DNA of 64,000 bases from Nageia nagi (Eukaryota > Pinophyta): positions 98,084,001 to 98,148,000 of the forward strand of contig JBITNC010000001.1 in assembly GCA_050084985.1 (NCBI GenBank), given 5' to 3'. Each line of letters opens with the position of its first letter. The stretch's first letter is position 1. Under the pieces are notes generated by a model. It was given only the letters and a program-made list of their open reading frames with translations. It was not told the origin of the DNA and searched no databases. Below, in pieces: positions 1-11,400 of this stretch. A program made the translations under genes and the position numbers.

Positions 1-374
1 ATACTTAAATAAGGCAAAAATGTAAGAGAATGAGGATATCTAGGGAATGAGCCATGGTACAATGTTTTCCATTATTTTTTAATAAAATGCTTAAGTGGAT
101 AAAAACTAAAATTGTATTGGTCTAGAAATTGTAGGACAAATATTTTTAAAAATATCATTTCTTATCTTGTTATGATAGTATTTTTGGATGATAGTATTAA
201 GTTTTTTTTATATATTTATAATTATAAGTGTTTATATTATTTGTTGAAAGTAAATTTAGGGAATGTATGAAAGGAATTGTTATCTCTTATCTATGTATCG
301 ATAAAACTATTTATGTGGTACAAGTTTGTTTCTTATTTATATTATTCATTATTATATTCAATGTTTTTCTAAAT
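1..374. other. AT-rich flank, nothing recognised
   Basis: I see no coding signature, terminal repeat or RNA gene here. The segment is AT-rich and ends where similarity to position 5045 onward begins. Confidence 0.5.
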
Positions 375-1454
375 ATCTATTGATTTATGAGGATGAATCT
401 TATTATTGTTGTATGGATATGTAATGAGAAGTTTGGTCATGTAGCCTTAATTATGATCACTTATTCCTTATATAGCAATTTTTGACACTAATGTATGAGA
501 GAGGGCATAAATTTTATTTAATATAATCAAGGGATTATTTAGAGTAAGTTATATGATAAAGTTCTTACTGCATGAAAAGATGAATCTACTTTCTTATGTC
601 ATATTGTATTTTGTATGAAATCATATTAAGTGTGTTTTGGCCATAGTATTCTTTATGATAAAGAAGGCTTAATAAAAAATTCTCATTGCATACATTAAAG
701 CTTGATCCATTGTCTATCATGTTGTTAATTTTTAAGTGAGAGTCAATATGTGGGGGTGTATCCATGTCATAAATAATTTCATCTTTATGAAACACATACA
801 AAAAAAAATCAATACTTCAACTATCATGCCCATAATTAACCAATACATATTTTCCTTGATTATTTGGGAATAGATTCTTAAAGGTTCCCAAGTCTTGATT
901 TGGATAAGCTAATGGTGAAGGTGAATTATGATTTTTTCCAATGTCATATGTGGTTGTATTTTTTCAATAATATTCCCATAATATTTCTTAGATATTAACA
1001 TCTTTTGTATCATATATGTTTTTCTCTATGAAACTCATAAGTTCATCATCTTTATACCATTGTGTGACTAATGAGTCAAATAAATATGTGTGAATTTAGG
1101 ATAAATTATGAGCTTTGCATTCAATAATGATTTTGTGATATCTTCTATATAAAATTTTATAATTTTTTTTTTCTATATTTTAGTCCTGTAAGAGTAATTC
1201 CTTGTTGTTTGTTGGTAAGCAATATATTGGATGAGGTGTTGATATCATTAATACATTTATCTCAATTTCCTATTTTATTTTTAAATTTAATTTATTAAGT
1301 GAAGATTCATTATGTTTGGAACTAAAATCACTTACATGTAACAAAATCTTTTCTTAATACAAGGCTTCATGATATTTTTCACTAAATAAATTGCATCTAT
1401 GAGGATAATTATTATTATTTTAATTGAGAAAGGAAATAACCATGAAAAGTTTCA

Positions 1455-1790
1455 TGAATATCCATATCAATATAACAATTTTGAACAATGATTAGTTTTT
1501 TCCTATACTTAATAATAAATTCACTTATTGAGTAATAAGATTTGTCTTTTATCTCATGTAGTTGAACAAGGGCTATCTTTTCAACAATGCTAATCTTGAA
1601 TGATCTACAAAGAGAAGGGAATGAAAGTTATATATGGATTTTTTCAATAATTTATAGAATTATTCAAGTGTATAACTTGAAAGACTCTTAGAAAAATAAT
1701 ACATTAGTTTTAATCATGTTAAAAACCAATGTATACTTCCTTAAATTACTTGATGTGATAGATAGGATCTTCCTAATGTGAAGTATAGGA
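1455..1790 (-). pseudogene. Retrotransposon gag remnant (copy A)
   Basis: Read on the minus strand, this stretch gives broken pieces of a Ty3/gypsy-type Gag capsid region. They correspond to a better-preserved version in copy B (6030-6375), where fragments such as EDPTYHIKQFKEVYIDF and LRVF are readable. The frame is interrupted by several stops and indels. No LTRs could be assigned, so this is a fossil older than the segmental duplication. Confidence 0.4.
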
Positions 1791-3557
1791 CAAAAAGCAA
1801 TAAATCTATTTGGGTATATATTAATTACAAAATGACAATTAAAAACTTTGTATTACCTTTTGTAAAAGAGGGGCTTCCTTTAATAAATGAACTCTTATTG
1901 ATAATAATGTTATATTCCATCATGTGAAGAATGAATTTCCAATCTTTGTATAGATGGATGTTGTCATGTATTATCAAATTGTAGATAAGAATTGTAAAAA
2001 GAAAAGTTCGTTCAATTGTTAGGTGTCATGTAAAGAATGATAAGTTATCCAAATGAAGTGTTAAATGCCATTGAAATAGGTATATAATTTACTTTGATAA
2101 GTGTGTCAATTGATGTGGCCTGAGATAAAATAAACCATGAAATGATGATGTGGTATGATAAGTATGCAAAAGGGAAGTCTAGATATTTTTATTTATAGAT
2201 CAATATAAACACAAAGGTAGTATGAGATTAATGATATATTGAGGGTAAGGACCTCAATTCAAACTTAAGGAATTTATTGTGCATGGTAGGTTGATTGCTA
2301 AAGTAATGGAATGGATGAGGTTAGTTGAGGTGAAAAAAGGGCTCATTAGATACCAAACCATTTCTTTTTAATAGGTGTATTAAGACCTCCTTGTTGATCA
2401 ATAAGAAGTCATCTAGAAAGCCTAGATGTTGCAAAAGATAATTTTAAACATCTTGATGGATGCTAGGATTACAAATGACTTCAAGATTATGTTATATATT
2501 AATTTATTGACTGTAATTAGGAACAAAGTTATCTTTTTCATTATTATCTTCATTATTAGTTTCAATTACAAGGTTATCATATTTCAACTATTTAAGATTT
2601 GATTTAATAGTACTAAGGAGATCCATTTCAACTTTTAATCCAACACTTATAAGATACATAGGGTCTTTAGGTATTTTGGGCATGCAAATTACTTAAGGTT
2701 TAAAAATAATAAATAAATAAATAAAATTCAAAAAATATGAATTCCAATCACATATAAATTATAAGAAAGTTAAAGTGACCAATGTGTATTATGTATAAAT
2801 TGACTAATTGATAAAATCTATCCAATTAACATAATATAATACAAATAACAAATAATTTTAAATGATAAAATAATATAGAAAATAAAGTGATAGAAATATA
2901 AATAAGTCAAGAAAATACATGAAGGAAAGTTTTTGTTATTGGCCTATGATATATATATCTAAAAACTTGTGATGGATATGAAATAATATTATAATGATCC
3001 ATGATGCTTGAAAGAAGGATATCACAATATATAATGTTTAGAATAATGTTGGAATATTCTATACAATAATTTAAGAATAATGTGATAATTTTTTGATATT
3101 CCTCTTCTACCTTCATAGATCTAGATTTTGGCTTCTTTAGACTTTGATATATCTTTTGTTGCAAGCAATTTATAAAATGATAAATGGAAACTCAACGTTA
3201 ACATTTATAGAAAAACAAAATTCTCAATAATTACATAAATAGATGTTATTATATCAATTAAAAAAAATCTATTCATTAAATTTCATGTTAAGAATGCCAA
3301 ATTACATTAAGTTTGAAGAATCCTTTCTATATATTTACAATGTCCAACTAAATCCACATGTGACACACACATAAGATGAGGGCTCTAGATTCTAATAAAG
3401 TGGGAATGGATCTATATATTTTGGAAATTAGAAATGGATAATATGGAACATGAAATTAAGGTACTATTTCATCAATATATTCTCTTTCAAGTGTACCATA
3501 TCAACTATTAAGCAATTATGAAAAGAGAAAGACAAAAGAGCAAGAAGAAGAAATACC

Positions 3558-5044
3558 ATGAGAGCCTACAAATGTGCAATAAAAATCCACTCACTTGTTT
3601 TCTTAACCCACCCATGAAGAAAATACAAACTTATCCCCACTTCTAAAACCAAACTCAAAATATTCTTCAACCCATCCCTATTTTTTAAATCTCCTCTAGC
3701 AGGACACCTTCATTGGTACATGCCTATGCCAACTACTCTAATGTAGTACAAAATGGGGCTTATGATAGGAATCTAAGGGTAATTTTTATCCTTCATAAGG
3801 AATGCCAATTCAATGAAGAGTTTTGTGGTGTTGTTGAAGTAGAGAATTTAGGCTCCTTGGATCCCCAACAAATGTCTCAACTATCTAGTAGTTTGGCCTA
3901 GATAGGGTGTTCCACAGTTGCAAAACTAGAGGGACTTTGTTGGTCTCTCTGGGTTGGGATGATGTTGATGTTCAAACTTACATAAAGAAGAAAGAGGGAA
4001 AAGAATACAAAGAAGGAATTGCAAAGAGTGTAGTTGGTAGGGTTGAAGGAGAAGGGATTGATAATTGGATTTTATTTTGGTCCCTGGGCCAAAAAATAAA
4101 GTTGATTCAGTTGAAGAAAAGTGTTCAAGTATTAGGAATGATCTTGTTCTAGTTCATGGATTTATAGTTACTAATTCATGTGGAGTAAGTGAGTTTTCAA
4201 GTATTGGGAATGATCCTATTCTAGTTCCTGGGTTGAAAATAATGAAAGATTGTGGTAGAGATAATTAGATAGAAGAGTCAAAGAATGGAGCTTAGGGGAG
4301 AGGACCCAATAGGTATGCACTTTAACTTTATGCCTCTTAAAACTTGATTTAATAAAGTTGAACTGCTCCAAATTTTTTATAGCTTCTTCTTTGCTTAGTT
4401 GTCAACTTATAACTAAGTTTTCAAGTTTTCATCATCAAATTTGGTATGTTAATTAGGCATCATTGTAGAAACTATCCAAAATAACACTTTTCTAAACTCA
4501 TACCTTTTAGCATAAATTACAACTCCCTATCATCAACTAAGTCACATATATGATTAACCTATAAATTTGATGATGACAACTTGAATCCTTAGTTAAAAAC
4601 ATACAACTAAGTGATGAAGAAGCTATAAAAAAATTAGAATGATTCAACTTTATTAAGTTAGGTTTTAAGATGCATAAAGTTAAAGTGCACCACTACTAGG
4701 TATTATCCCCTATCAATGATATATTTAAAATAAATTTACAATGATAACTTATAGTATACTTATTAGCACAAAAATTTATAAAAGTTGATAATTTAATGCA
4801 CAACTATTGAACCAAATATGTTCTTTGAATGGAAAAATATATGACAATAACCCTTACAACCATTCGTACACACTCACCTATCGGGTCCTCTACCCTATAA
4901 ATAAAAGATAAAAGAGGAGGTATCTGGTGGTGAGAATTTCAATGTTATGTCTGATAATCATGCCTCTATCAGTGATGTAAAAGAAGCTTTGACAATATCA
5001 AATGTAGCTGAGATATCTATTGTTAATAGGGTAGAAGCTTCAAC
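3558..5044 (+). pseudogene. CBM20-domain protein pseudogene (copy A)
   Basis: This is a collinear, decayed copy of exons 1 and 2 of the gene at 8425-12760. The start codon survives at 3558. A stop appears after 19 codons (ACCCACCCATGA, where the live copy reads ACCCACCCACAA). About 240 bp covering the end of exon 1, intron 1 and the start of exon 2 are missing near 3870-3900, which removes the core of the starch-binding domain, including the WNPGHIWTTP block. The coding repeat has only about two units here, against two and a half 72-bp units in the live copy. A 601-bp MITE interrupts the acidic region at 4295. No copy of exon 3 follows. It cannot encode a working protein. Confidence 0.85.
4295..4895. 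mobile_element. MITE with TA target duplication
   Basis: This 601-bp insertion is absent from the paralogous position in the live gene (near 9450). It is bounded by TA on each side (4293-4294 and 4896-4897), while the live copy has a single TA. The ends form an inverted repeat: GGGGAGAGGACCCAATAGGT at the left against the complement of acctatcgggtcctctaccc at the right. Inside, 4295-4445 is again inverted against about 4563-4715, including a second copy of the end sequence. A TA target suggests a Tc1/mariner-type mover. No transposase is encoded, so this is a non-autonomous foldback element. Confidence 0.8.
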
Positions 5045-6029
5045 ATCTATTGATTTATGGTGATGGATCTTATTGGTTTTGTATGGCTATGTTATAAGAA
5101 GTTTGGTCTTGTAACCTTAATTATGACCAATTATCCTTTATATAAGAATTTTATACACTAATGTATTATAAAGGGTATACCTTTCTTTTAATATAATCAA
5201 GGGATTTTTTAGAGTAAGTTATATGATAAAGTTTTTATCACTTGAAAATATAAATCTACTTTCTTAGGTCATATTGTATTTTTTATGAAATCATATTAAG
5301 TGTATTTTTATTATAGTCTTCTTTATGATAAAAAAGGCTTAATAGAAAATTCTGATTGTATACATTCAAGCTTGATCCATTGTCTATCGTATTATTATTT
5401 TTTAAGTGATTCCATATCATAAATAATTTCATCTTCATGAAATATTACACACACATACAAAAAAAATATGCTTCAACTATCATGTCTATAAAGATTCCTA
5501 AGTCTTAATTTGCATAGGCCAATGGTGAAGGTGAATTATAATTTTTTGCTATTGTTAAATGTGGTTGTATTGTTTCAATGATATTTCTTAGATATAAACA
5601 TCTTTTTGTATCATGTACTTTAACTAATGAAACTCATAAATTCATCATTTTTATGCTAATATGTGAATCTCTAATCAAATAAATAGGTGTAACTTTAGAA
5701 TAAATTATGAGCTTTGCATTCAATAACCATTTTTTTATATCTTTTACATAAAATTCTACAAATTTTTTTCTATTTTTTAGCATTATAAGAGTCATTCCTT
5801 ATTGTTTGTTGGTAACCATATTGGATGAGGTGTTGATATCATTAATAAGTTTCTCCCAATTTCTCAGTTTATTTTTAAATTTAAATTTACTAGTTAAAGA
5901 TTCATTATGTTTGTAACTAAAATCACTTACTTCTAACACAATGTTTTCTTGATGCAATGCTTCATGATATATTTTACTGAATAAATTGCATTTACATGGA
6001 GAAATTGAGTAAGCAAATAATCATAAAAA

Positions 6030-6375
6030 GTTTCATGAATATCCATTTCAATATAACAATGTTGAATCATGATTAGTTTGTTCTTATACTCAGTAATAAA
6101 TTCACTCGTTGATTAATTAGATTTCTCTTTCATATCATGTAGTTGAATAAGGGCCATCTTTTCGACAATGCTAATCTTCAATGATCCACAAAGAGATCTA
6201 TAAGGGAATGAAATTCATGTATGTATTATTTCAATAATTTATAGAATATATTCAAGTGTGTAACCTAAAAGACTCTTAGAAAAATAATATCTTGATTTTT
6301 ATCATGCAAAAAATCAATGTATACTTCCTTGAATTGCTTGATGTGATATGTAGGATCTTCCTAATGTAAAGTATA
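6030..6375 (-). pseudogene. Retrotransposon gag remnant (copy B)
   Basis: The minus strand encodes a recognisable retrotransposon Gag pattern. The order is EDPTYHIKQFKEVYIDF near 6370, LRVF near 6290, then STSEFITEYKNKLIMIQ near 6090. This follows the usual order of the Retrotrans_gag domain (DPxxHIxxF, then the W/Y..L region, then an F..xF helix). At least one in-frame stop and frame changes are present. It lies about 2 kb upstream of the CBM20 gene and is shared with copy A, so it predates the duplication. Confidence 0.45.
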
Positions 6376-7634
6376 GGAAAAAAATTATAAATCTATTCCA
6401 ATACATATGACTTACAAAATGATGATTAAAAACTTTGTGTTAACTTTTTAGAAGAGGGGTTTACTTTGATAAATGAAGTCTTCTTGATAATAATGTTAGA
6501 CCCCATCAAGTACAGAAAGAATTTTCAATCTTTGTATAAATGGATATTGTCATGTATTATCAAATTTTAGATAAGAATTGTAAAGAGAAAAGTCCATTCA
6601 ATTATTAGGTGTCATATCAAGAATGATAAGTTATTCAAATGAAGTGTTAAGTGCCCTTGAAATAGGTATATGATTTACTTCAATAAGTGTGATAGGTGAC
6701 GTGGTTTAAGATAAAATAAACCATGAAATGATGATGTGGCTTGATAAGTATACAAAGACAAGTCTAGATATATTTTTTAGATCAATCAAAACATAAAGGT
6801 ATTTCGATATTAATGATATAATAAGGGTATGGACCTCCATTCAAACTTAAGGAATTTATTGTGGATGGTAGCTTGATTGCTAAAGTAATGGAATATATAA
6901 AGTTAGTTGAGGTGAAAAAAGGGCTCCATTAGATATCAGACCATTTCTTTTTAATAGGTGTATGAAGATTTCCTTGTTGAGCAATAAAAAGTCATATAGA
7001 AAGCCTAGATGTTACAAAAGATAATTTTAAACATCTTGGTGGATGTTAGGATTACAAATGACTTGAAGATTATGTTATGCACTAATTTGCTAAATGTAAT
7101 TAGAAACAAAGTTATCTTGTTCATTATCATCTTCATTATTAGTTTCAATTCTAAGGTTATCATATTTCAACTCATTAAGGTTTGATTTAATAGTACTAAG
7201 GAAATCCATTTCAAATCTTTAATCTAACACTTCCTATAAGATATATAAGGTCTTTAGGTATTTTGGGCATGCAAATTACTTAAGTTTTATAACTAATAAA
7301 TAAAAAAAATGCAAAAATATAAATTCTAATCACATATAACTTATAAGAAAGTAAAAGTCATCGATGTGTATTATATAGAAATTGACTAATTGATATAATA
7401 TACTACAAATAATAAATAATTATAAATGATAAAATAATATGAGGAAAAAAATGATAAAAATATAAATAAGTCAAGAAAATACATGAAGGAGAGTTTTTGT
7501 TATTGACCTATGATATGTATATCTTAAAACTTGTGATGGATATGAAATAATGTTATAATGATCCATGATGCTTGAAAGAATGATGTAGCAATATATGGTG
7601 CTTGGAAGAATTTTGGAATGATCTTTACAATAAT

Positions 7635-7948
7635 TACCTTTATAGGTGTAACTACAACTGAAGCATGGGGGAGTGGAAAGCCATATGTCATATGTGTGTC
7701 TGTCAACAATATATCAGCTATATTTAAAAAAAAGACAATTTTAAAATAATAGTCGACTAATAAATAATATATCTACATAATTGTATAAATATATCACGTA
7801 GTCAAAAAATAACAAATTTAATTACTCGCACATAACAAAATAATTCTAATAATTTCAATAGGAGATTACAAATAATTTGAATAAGAGATAGACTCCAAAT
7901 GATATCTTTCGATATTTTTTTATATATAAGGGATTCTATCAAAACTAG
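7635..7948. other. Copy-B-specific block of about 310 bp
   Basis: The sequence before 7635 and after 7948 is contiguous in copy A at about 3070-3085, so this block was either inserted in copy B or deleted from copy A. No clear terminal inverted repeats or target duplication were seen. It is AT-rich and encodes nothing recognisable. Confidence 0.5.
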
Positions 7949-8424
7949 TTTAAGAAGTTTATGATAATTTTTTGATATTCCTCTTCTAACTTCATAAATC
8001 TAACTTTAAACTTATTTAGATCTCCATATATTTTTTGTTACATGCAATTTGTAAAATGATAAATGGAAACTTAACATTAACTTTTACAGAAAAAAAATCT
8101 AAAATACCTTATATGAACAGATATTATTATATATTATCGATTAAAGAAAAAAATCTTATTAAGCATGCCAAATTAGATTAAGTTCGAAGAAACCTTTCTA
8201 TATATTTACAATGTCCAACCAAATCCACATGTGACACGCACATGAGATGAGTGCTATTGATAATAAAGTGGGAATAGATATATATGAATATTGGAAATGA
8301 GAAAGGGACAACAGGGCTCATGAAATGAAGGCACCACTGCTTCGCCCTCCTCTCTTTGAGGTGTATCATATTAACTACTAAGCAGTTATGAAAAGAGAGA
8401 GACAGAAGAAGAAGAAGAAACACC

Positions 8425-11400
8425 ATGAGAGCCTGTAGATCTGCAATAAAATTCCACTCCCTTGTTTTCGTAACCCACCCACAAAGAAAATCCAAACTAA
8501 TCCCCACTTCTAAAACCAAACTCAAAATCTTCTGCGACCCATCCCTGTTTCTTAAAATCTCCTCTGGCAGGACACCCCCACTGGTACATGCCTATGCCAA
8601 CTACTCTGATGCAGTAGAAAATGGGGCTTATGATAGGACTGTAAGGGTAATGCTGATCCTCCACAAGGAATGCCAATTTGGTGAAGAGTTTTGTGCTGTT
8701 GGTGAAGTAGAGAGTTTAGGCTCCTGGGATCCCCAAGAAGCAGTACCTATGGAGTGGAATCCTGGTCACATATGGACAACACCCCCAGTGGTAAACTTGA
8801 ATAAAAAAACTAAATTTGAACTTACCCAAGTTTAGTCTTCATCAGTTTTGATTAACAACAATGCCACTTTTACAAGACAAATTTTTTTTGTTGATTTTGT
8901 AGGATATTCCAGTGGGGAAGGAGATTTGTTTCAAGTTCATATTGAGGGACCAAGAGGGGAAGATCCAATGGCAGCCTGGCCCAGATAGGGTGTTCCGCAG
9001 TTGCGAAACTAGAGGGACTTTGTTGGTCTCTCTTGGTTGGGATGATGTTGACGTTCAAACATCCACAGAGGAGGAAGAGGGAGAAGAATACGAAGAAAGA
9101 ATTGCAGAGAGTGGAGGTGGGAGGGTTGAAGGAGAGGGGATTGATGGTTGGGTTCCTGTTTTGGTCCCTGGGCTGAAAAGTGAAGCTGATTCTGTTGGAG
9201 CGGAGTGTGCAAGTATTGGGAATGATCCTGTTCTAGTTCAGGGATTGAAAGCTGCTGATTCAGGTGGAGCGAGTGAGTTTTCAAGTATTGGGAATGATCC
9301 TGTTCTAGTTCAGGGATTGACAGCTGCTGATTCAGGTGGAGCGAGTGAGTTTTCAAGTATTGGGAATGATCCTGTTCTAGTTCCTGGGATGACAACTATG
9401 ATGGATTATGGTAGAGATAACCGGACAGAAGAGTCGGAGAATGGAGCTTATAAAGAAAAGGAAGAAGAGGAGGTATCTGGTGGTGAGAATTCTTATGTTG
9501 TGTCTGATAATCATGCCTCTGTCACTGATGCGGAAGAAGCTTTGACAATATCAAATGTAAAGCATACATCTGTTGTTGATGGGGAGGAAGCTTCAACTTC
9601 AACTGCCATGGGGGTGAGTTGAGATTTATTAAATATCTGCTCCTTTTTTTTGGTCATTGATTTATTAGTAAGGCTTATTTCCCTAGGCGCTTATCTGAAT
9701 GGTTTCTGTTAAGGTTAGTTAGTTCCCTAGTAATTGCAAGGGGATATTACAGTCCAAAAGGCATGCTGGTTAAGCCTGGACCTAAGAAAACAATCTTTGA
9801 CAATATCGATTGTGGCGCAGACATCTGTTGTTGTTGGGGAGGAAGCTTCAACATCAACTGTCATGGAGGTGAGTTGAGATTTAATAAAGATGTGCACTGG
9901 ATTAGTTGGTCATTGATTTATGTAGTTGGTTAGTTCCTCAGTACTTGCAAGGGGATATCATACTCCAATAAGCATGCTGGTTAAGCACGGACCTAAGAAA
10001 ACAATCTTTGCCCTCATACTATTGGTGGATATTAGCATAGTTTATTTGCTTGGTCTTTCTTTTCTATGGAGAGCTAGTAAAACACTTTGCATACTTGGCC
10101 TCTAACAACCATGTCTACTTATGTTTGAACAAACATAAACTTTTCTATTGCAATCTGAAATGATTTTTGTTCAGCTTACAATGACTGAAGTCCAATATCC
10201 CAAAAGATCATGTTCTGTTTGCATATGTTCTTTGAGTAACATAAAAGTTCCTCCTAGTAACAACAAACAAGTTTTGGTCCTGGGTTCTTAATCATCTTGC
10301 TTTTCACTTTGCTCAATTGTTGTTTTTTGCTTCATGGCTAGAATATTGACATCATTTCTACATCTATTAAGTAATGAACTCAACATTGTGAGCACTGACT
10401 GAAGCTATAAATTTTCTTTGAAGCATGCACAATCCGACCCGACCTTTATTTTCATGCCCACACAAAATGACGGTTTGCAACCAAGGGAATCCTGCTTTTT
10501 TAATCAATGACTTCACCAGGGTGTAAGGAATCAAAGACCACCCTTTTCCCTGGCAACATACCTGGATAATCATAATCAGTAGAATGACTTGGACGACCTG
10601 CAATTTGAAACTTCTTTTTCACAAAGGGTTGGTAAATGCCAAGGGCATTGCATTTAGTACTGTTGCAATCTTTTTCCATTATCTGATTGGTGTGGAGCCA
10701 CTGTAGGACATCCCTATTGGTCCTCCTGCCATAATTTTATTTATGCGTGAGGAAATGTCAGTCAGGCTGTAATTGGAAAAAGGGAGGTTAACTGTAACTT
10801 TTTTACTTTATCACATAATCTTGAATGTTGGAGATCATTTAAGTTCAGTTATGCACTTAACACTGTCCCCTTTTTTACTTTTTAAGATTCCTTATTCCTT
10901 TACGCAAACAGACTGAGCATTGTATAAATCTAGTTGAGATTAGTTGCTCTAAGTCCGTCTTAAGTTTTAAATCCTCATTCTAATTGGCATACAAATTTCA
11001 ACTATGTTGGTTAAAGATGATTCCGCATATACTTGAACGTCTTTGGGAGAGAAAGATGCTGAGAAGAGACAACTTGATCCACTTCTTTGAGTGTTCATTT
11101 TGCTCTCATTTCATACTTTGGATTGTAGTAACTCTGGTAACTGCTGTAACTTTTTTGTAACAATATTTTTAAGATATTTTCTTGTTAGGAACTGTTAGAA
11201 GATTATTGTCACTTTTTGTAACTGAAGGGAGGACATGAAACATCATTCCCAGCATATTCCATGCATGTAACAGTAAGAGATTAGTAAGTTGAAGTGTAGT
11301 AGCCTTGTTGTCTTGCATTGTACTTGAAGTTTGATGAAAGTTATAGAAAAATATCAACTTCTCCAGCCTGCTTGTTTTCCAACCGTGTTTGTAGTCCAGC

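Larger units (their letters stand above)
375..5044 (+). repeat. Tandem segmental duplication, copy A
   Basis: From about 375 the sequence runs collinear with the segment starting at about 5045. The shared stretch atctattgatttatg lies at both starts, and long runs of near-identity continue downstream, for example around 480-720 against 5130-5390 and 1740-1800 against 6330-6390. Copy A carries a broken CBM20 gene (3558-5044) and a MITE (4295-4895). It is about 4.67 kb long, against about 4.57 kb for copy B. The differences come mainly from the MITE here, a roughly 240-bp loss in the gene here, and a roughly 310-bp extra block in copy B. Confidence 0.85.
5045..9613 (+). repeat. Tandem segmental duplication, copy B
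   Basis: This is the direct tandem partner of 375-5044. It contains the intact first two exons of the CBM20 gene and about 3.4 kb of its upstream DNA, so the duplicated unit includes promoter as well as gene. The junction lies in the tail of the copy A pseudogene exon. This suggests that the upstream edge of copy A was itself once near an exon-2-like sequence. Confidence 0.8.

Noticed and set aside
9009-9395. 128-codon minus-strand frame with Gln/His/Leu repeats
   Set aside because: It is the antisense of exon 2 and its 72-bp repeats. The plus strand has splice sites, a known domain and homologous structure in the paralogue.
10367-10603. 78-codon minus-strand frame in intron 2
   Set aside because: It looked protein-like in places, but no family motif, splice context or second copy supports it.
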